Of a stretch of 64,000 bases of DNA, positions 60,901-64,000 are shown piece after piece. Below the pieces are notes generated by a model, which made no database searches, was not told the origin of the DNA, and saw only the letters and a program-made list of their open reading frames with translations. The translations under genes and the position numbers were made by a program. The DNA is from Patella vulgata (lineage: Eukaryota; Mollusca; Gastropoda; Patellidae). Position 1 is the stretch's first letter, and every line of letters begins with the position of its first letter. The DNA is taken from contig NC_065882.2 of assembly GCF_932274485.2 (NCBI RefSeq), positions 16,847,390 to 16,911,389 of the forward strand, in the 5' to 3' direction.

Positions 60901-63254
60901 TAATTATGGTAATGTATATTAATTTTTGAGATGACATCAGATTATTAATTAGACTCTATGTTTTGTAATTGTTACAGAAATAGATATGGATCCTAATCGT
61001 ACTTTCTGTCCAGAAGCTGGGTGTGAAACTGTGTGTCATGTATGTTCAAACAGATTAGAAGAAAATGTTAATGCTACTCCAGTACAATGTCCAACAGTAG
61101 GTTTATTTTATTTTCATACGCCCACATTCTATCTGATAGTATATTGTTCTCTTCTCATCCCTGTCTGTCTTTCACAGTTCCCATAAAAGCTTTTAAAGGT
61201 CAGAGATTTGGAGATTTTTTATAAACTTGCTAGTATTTTTAAGCTAGTGATCTTATTGAAATTTGTTACGATGCCTCTGTCAATCTTGTAATGTTCTTCA
61301 GATTTTTTTCTCTTCAGAATTACTGGGATTAAATGGAAAGTCAGTTGAAGGAAATTCTGACTCGGGCATCAATTCTACATGTAGTTATTGAACCCATCAT
61401 TGAATCCATGTAAATGTCCAGAGTTTCTAACTTATTTTTTTTAAATCAGAACATTACAGGGCTTCATATTTTGAAGATAAGTAAAATGACGCTATTTTAT
61501 CTGTCACTGTACAAAAATGTGTAGATTATCATAAATAAAAAGGGATTATTCTTTCCAGCTAATTTGGATTTGTGAAACCTTTCCTCCCAAACAACCAAAT
61601 GTACATTTTTTCAATGATATTTTAGCAACTCAATAATCAAGACTCTGCTATAAATAAACATCATGGCAACTTGACCGTTATCATCGGGTACCGTATTGTA
61701 GTCGATTCAGAGTGTTTATGACATTTTTTTTTGTCTTCAAAATTTGCATATTTTTTCCTTTGTGTATACAATTTTTTTTGTGAGAGCATCTCTACTGTGT
61801 GCACTGCTCTATCTATCTATATGTTTTTCATAAATCTAGAAAGTATTAGTTAATGGTGTAACACCAAAGATGATTAAAATTGAAATAAGTGTACATAATT
61901 TCACTTCAATATGCTTAATTTGTACTATGGGCGCAAGGCTCCAATACATGAATAAAGATTATTATTATTATTAAGCACTCACCAAGTCCTGATGTCTCTT
62001 TTCACAAAGATAAGCCCAGAAAAGAAGAATGTTGAATCTCATTTCATTTCCTTTCTTTCACAAAGCTGTGGGCGTACATGTATAAATATACAGGATCTGA
62101 CATGGGAGATTATTTTTTTATTGCCCTGTATGTAGTTTATATATCGCAGAGGCCGTTATGATCACATCCACTTGTATGTCATATTTAAAAATTAAAATTT
62201 GTTCTTCAGTGTGGTCTTCAGTTTTGTTCAGTATGTAAGTCAAAGTGGCATGCATCTAAAAGTTGTGATGAAGCGATGACAAGAGGAAAGCAAGATGATC
62301 AAGGGTAGGTTTATTTTTTGTTAGGCCTTACTAGACATACAAAGGACTCTATGCATTGTCCTTACAAAAGTTGTGCTTTATTGAAATCATTTAAGTCTGA
62401 TAAAATCTTATTCCAGTTTGTATTGTCGCTGCTTAGACAATATAGAATGGAATGATTGAGACTAAGATTTGACAACAAAAACCTTTTGTTAATTTTATCT
62501 TAAAGCTACCGATTGTCATTTGAAAGGGGTTGAATCCCTCTCAAAATACAATATTGTGTAATAAGAGACTTAAAGAGAGAGAAATGGGGTTTAACGTCCA
62601 CTTGACACAAACTAGGTAATTTCAGGACTAACACATGGTTCAATTTTATTTCAATAATTCGCTGGTGCGTAGGGGTCTTTAGCAGTGGGAGGAAACCGGA
62701 GGACCCGAGAAAACCCACGAGGTTGGACAGGCGACCCTACTCCTTGTCACATACAACTGGGGAATCGAAACCCCGCCAGTTGACTGAATGACAGACCTTA
62801 TGATACAGCGCACACATGCTAACCATTTGGCCATCCAGCTCCCAAGAGACTTAAAAGGAATATCTATCCAAAAATGATTCATTTAGGTTAGCTAAGGTAT
62901 TTACAAAGATGTGATGAATAGAAAATTTGAAGCATTCAATATCCTTTGCTGACAAACAAGCCAGTGCCATCTATAGGTATCTGATAAAATCTATTGATGG
63001 CTCTTTTTAATTCAGTTAATTCCAAGTGTGGAGATTAATTACAGTTGGTATTTTGATTATTAAATGTAGAATAATCAACTATTTTTTATTATTTACCAAA
63101 TTGTTTCAGAATTCCATTTAGTAGTGCTGAAGATGCGAGAATCAAACGCTGTCCAGTATGCCATGTGCCTATAGAAAGAAATGATGGCTGTGCTCAGATG
63201 ATGTGTAAAAGGTGTAAACATGTCTTCTGTTGGTATTGTCTCTCATCGTTAGAC
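54977..63254 (+). CDS. RNF144: RBR E3 ubiquitin ligase, RNF144A/B type, first 221 residues
   Basis: RING-between-RING ligase that takes ubiquitin onto a RING2 cysteine before passing it to a substrate. Exons: 54977-55114, 57282-57386, 58478-58538, 60978-61096, 62210-62304, 63110-63254, all GT-AG and in frame. RING1: C21-x2-C24, C39, C41, C44-x2-C47, C66, C71. IBR: from about C112 ([13 protein letters not shown]) through [18 protein letters not shown]2: C187-x2-C190, then NDGCAQMMC, where C200 is the predicted catalytic cysteine, and [14 protein letters not shown]. The start [13 protein letters not shown] matches vertebrate DLALDPLVSCKLC, which supports ATG 54977. Vertebrate RNF144 proteins are about 290-300 aa. 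The missing part would hold the end of RING2 and the C-terminal membrane helix, beyond the right edge after donor GTACGT. A vs B cannot be decided. Confidence 0.95.
55680..56630 (+). repeat. Tandem-array element of the GTCCCCCTTCT type, two alternating units
   Basis: Left end GTCCCCCTTCTTTCGAAGAAAG, then about six units of 127-160 bp marked by CACAATAACT or CACGATAACTTT (about 55762, 55899, 56059, 56197, 56343, 56470). They alternate in type, with a 284-297 bp dimer period. Each has AGCATTTTCTGCTTAGGGTAAGCAGAG. Right end GACATCAGCCTCACTGTTGGCTTGTT. It lies in RNF144 intron 1. Confidence 0.82.
56630..56952 (-). mobile_element. MITE-1 copy I
   Basis: TTAA-ACATTAATTCACTTGACAAGCC to CTTACACAATGCATCT-TTAA. 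It abuts the array element exactly at its GTT end. It lies in RNF144 intron 1. Confidence 0.82.
57731..57985 (+). repeat. 125-bp tandem duplication in RNF144 intron 2
   Basis: TGTGGACTACCCTATGGCGG...TATAATCCAATT at 57731 and again at 57856, with a few changes. Confidence 0.9.
58277..58375 (-). repeat. SINE-B tail fragment
   Basis: AAATGAAATGTAGTTTAACTGCC, then GGGCTAATGAAGACAGG and GCCATACAATGTGCTATGA match the 3' end of SINE-B in reverse. Confidence 0.75.
58733..58925 (+). repeat. ~60 bp tandem repeats in RNF144 intron 3
   Basis: Three to four units of GGTAAATCTATATTAATTGTTGTGATATCATTAAC with a TTAACTTAATT link. Confidence 0.8.
59765..59880 (+). repeat. Possible 3' remnant of a retroelement (LINE or Penelope-like)
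   Basis: CTTGAGAACGACAAGAGGAACTTGTTGAAACG followed by GTGTGAAATAAA is the sort of sequence often seen near the 3' end of such elements. No reverse transcriptase frame is visible nearby, so this is weak. Confidence 0.35.
60163..60429 (-). CDS. Unrecognised small open frame in RNF144 intron 3
   Basis: Minus strand, 88 codons from 60429, or 59 codons from an inner ATG (60342) giving [16 protein letters not shown]. The sequence then holds two Ser-Arg-Ser-Glu-Ser-Gln blocks (SSRSESQL and SSRSESQSE). A start of the form K..I.SYF recalls the N-termini of ZMYM or hAT-related zinc-finger proteins, which suggests an old transposon or retrogene first exon. That is a guess. It may well be non-coding. 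Confidence 0.25.
   Translation of the reverse strand: MFLSWFEIGSISLSSAHALYLSEVETADSMASRRIKPISSYFTSKVTSSRSESQLGKNDDSHATDATQPKQAKLQALPSSSRSESQSE
61113..61200 (+). repeat. Left-end fragment of the ATACGCCCACATT array elements
   Basis: TTTTCATACGCCCACATTCT, then GTATATTGTTC and CCCTGTCTGTC. No array follows, so only the shared left module is present in RNF144 intron 4. Confidence 0.65.
62575..62843 (-). repeat. SINE-A copy, full length, 12-bp target duplication
   Basis: Tail AGAGAGAAATGGGGTTTAACG at left and head CTAACCATTTGGCCATCC at right. AAGAGACTTAAA flanks it at 62563-62574 and 62844-62855, a perfect duplication. It lies in the RNF144 intron between 62304 and 63110. Confidence 0.95.
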
Positions 63255-63295
63255 GTACGTACACACTCTTTATTTTACAAATTAAAACATATTTC

Positions 63296-63880
63296 AGGGC
63301 GACCTTCGGTTATCGTGATTTTTTTACTATGGTCAAACTAACTGAACCATAGTCCGAACATAATGAACCATGCTATCGTGTCATGGTCAAAGTAGTTCCA
63401 AGATGGCGGGTGTCGATGAAACATAAGTATAGAATATTTAGACTGAATCTCTTTGTTTAGCATATGATTTTAAGAAGACTTGAAATAATTTTAAATGGTT
63501 GCTACTTCTATGAGCAGATATTTTTTGTCTCGTTTGTTATGTTTGAATCTATGTAAGTCTAAAAATTACGCATTATTTCTATATTTGTGCTATGCAAAAA
63601 GTAATGTTAAATTATTAGGAATTTTTTTATCTCTAAAAATTAATTTGAGTCGCGCAAGTTTAATTTCATGAAGGTATTATTTGTTTATTAAGCAATTCAT
63701 TATCCTCCATGGAGAGATGTATATACCTTCCTTGAGCTTAAGTGTTTTTTTCCAGGGTTATGATCAAGTTCGGTGATGATGGGCAGCCTACTTTGAACAG
63801 ACAGTGGTCAAAACCATCTGCGTTAGGTTTCTAGTTCCAACTACTAGTTGCGAAAAAATTATAACTGAAGGTCGCCCAGG
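63296..63880. mobile_element. Inverted-repeat element, GGGCGACCTTCGGTTAT ends
   Basis: Left AGGGCGACCTTCGGTTAT and right ATAACTGAAGGTCGCCC are inverted over about 17 bases with one change. No clear target duplication. It starts about 40 bases after the RNF144 donor at 63255. Confidence 0.75.
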
Positions 63881-64000
63881 GTGTCTATACTTGTATTGTA
63901 TTGTATTGTACATTGCTTCGACTTGTCTATGGAAGGGGGTCTGAGAAAATCATAAGATACTACAATTCAACATATACTTCCAAATCGACTTAAAAACCTT

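Overview
The window is AT-rich, intron-rich animal DNA, most likely from a mollusc (gastropod or bivalve). The conserved genes show this: small exons with GT-AG introns. So do the repeats: tRNA-derived SINEs with perfect target duplications, many TTAA-flanked MITEs, and long elements carrying 145-160 bp tandem units of the type known from mollusc genomes. The species cannot be fixed from the sequence alone. No bacterial gene, rRNA, true tRNA, CRISPR array, retrovirus or LTR element, or Polinton was recognised.

Layout. (1) 1-17.2 kb, plus strand: the last six coding exons of GTF3C3 (TFIIIC subunit, TPR protein) at 9303-17177. Earlier exons were not found and probably lie left of the window. 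(2) 17.2-28 kb: no gene recognised; SINEs, MITEs and tandem repeats. (3) 28.26-29.3 kb, plus strand: a small single-exon coding region for a KCNE-like potassium-channel beta subunit with one membrane segment. (4) 29.3-34.8 kb: repeats only. (5) 34.8-40.7 kb, minus strand: ten coding exons of a DEK chromatin protein; the first coding exon was not found. (6) 40.7-54.9 kb: no convincing gene; a hAT-like element, a segmental duplication, MITE copies and a 1.5 kb tandem-array element. (7) 54.98-63.25 kb, plus strand: six exons of an RNF144-type RBR E3 ubiquitin ligase, cut by the right edge before its C-terminal membrane anchor.

The four genes are unrelated housekeeping or membrane functions and show no operon-like logic. 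All exon joins given here keep reading frame and use GT-AG borders, which I checked base by base.

The most notable points are: a molluscan KCNE-like gene; a 28-29 bp minisatellite that repeats the 3' splice site of a GTF3C3 exon; a perfect 76 bp tandem duplication that copies a DEK 5' splice site; a 0.72 kb foldback in a GTF3C3 intron; five distinct MITE groups sharing TTAA-AG...CT-TTAA ends (Kolobok/T2-like); and several tandem-array elements that share one left end but carry different ~145-160 bp payloads.
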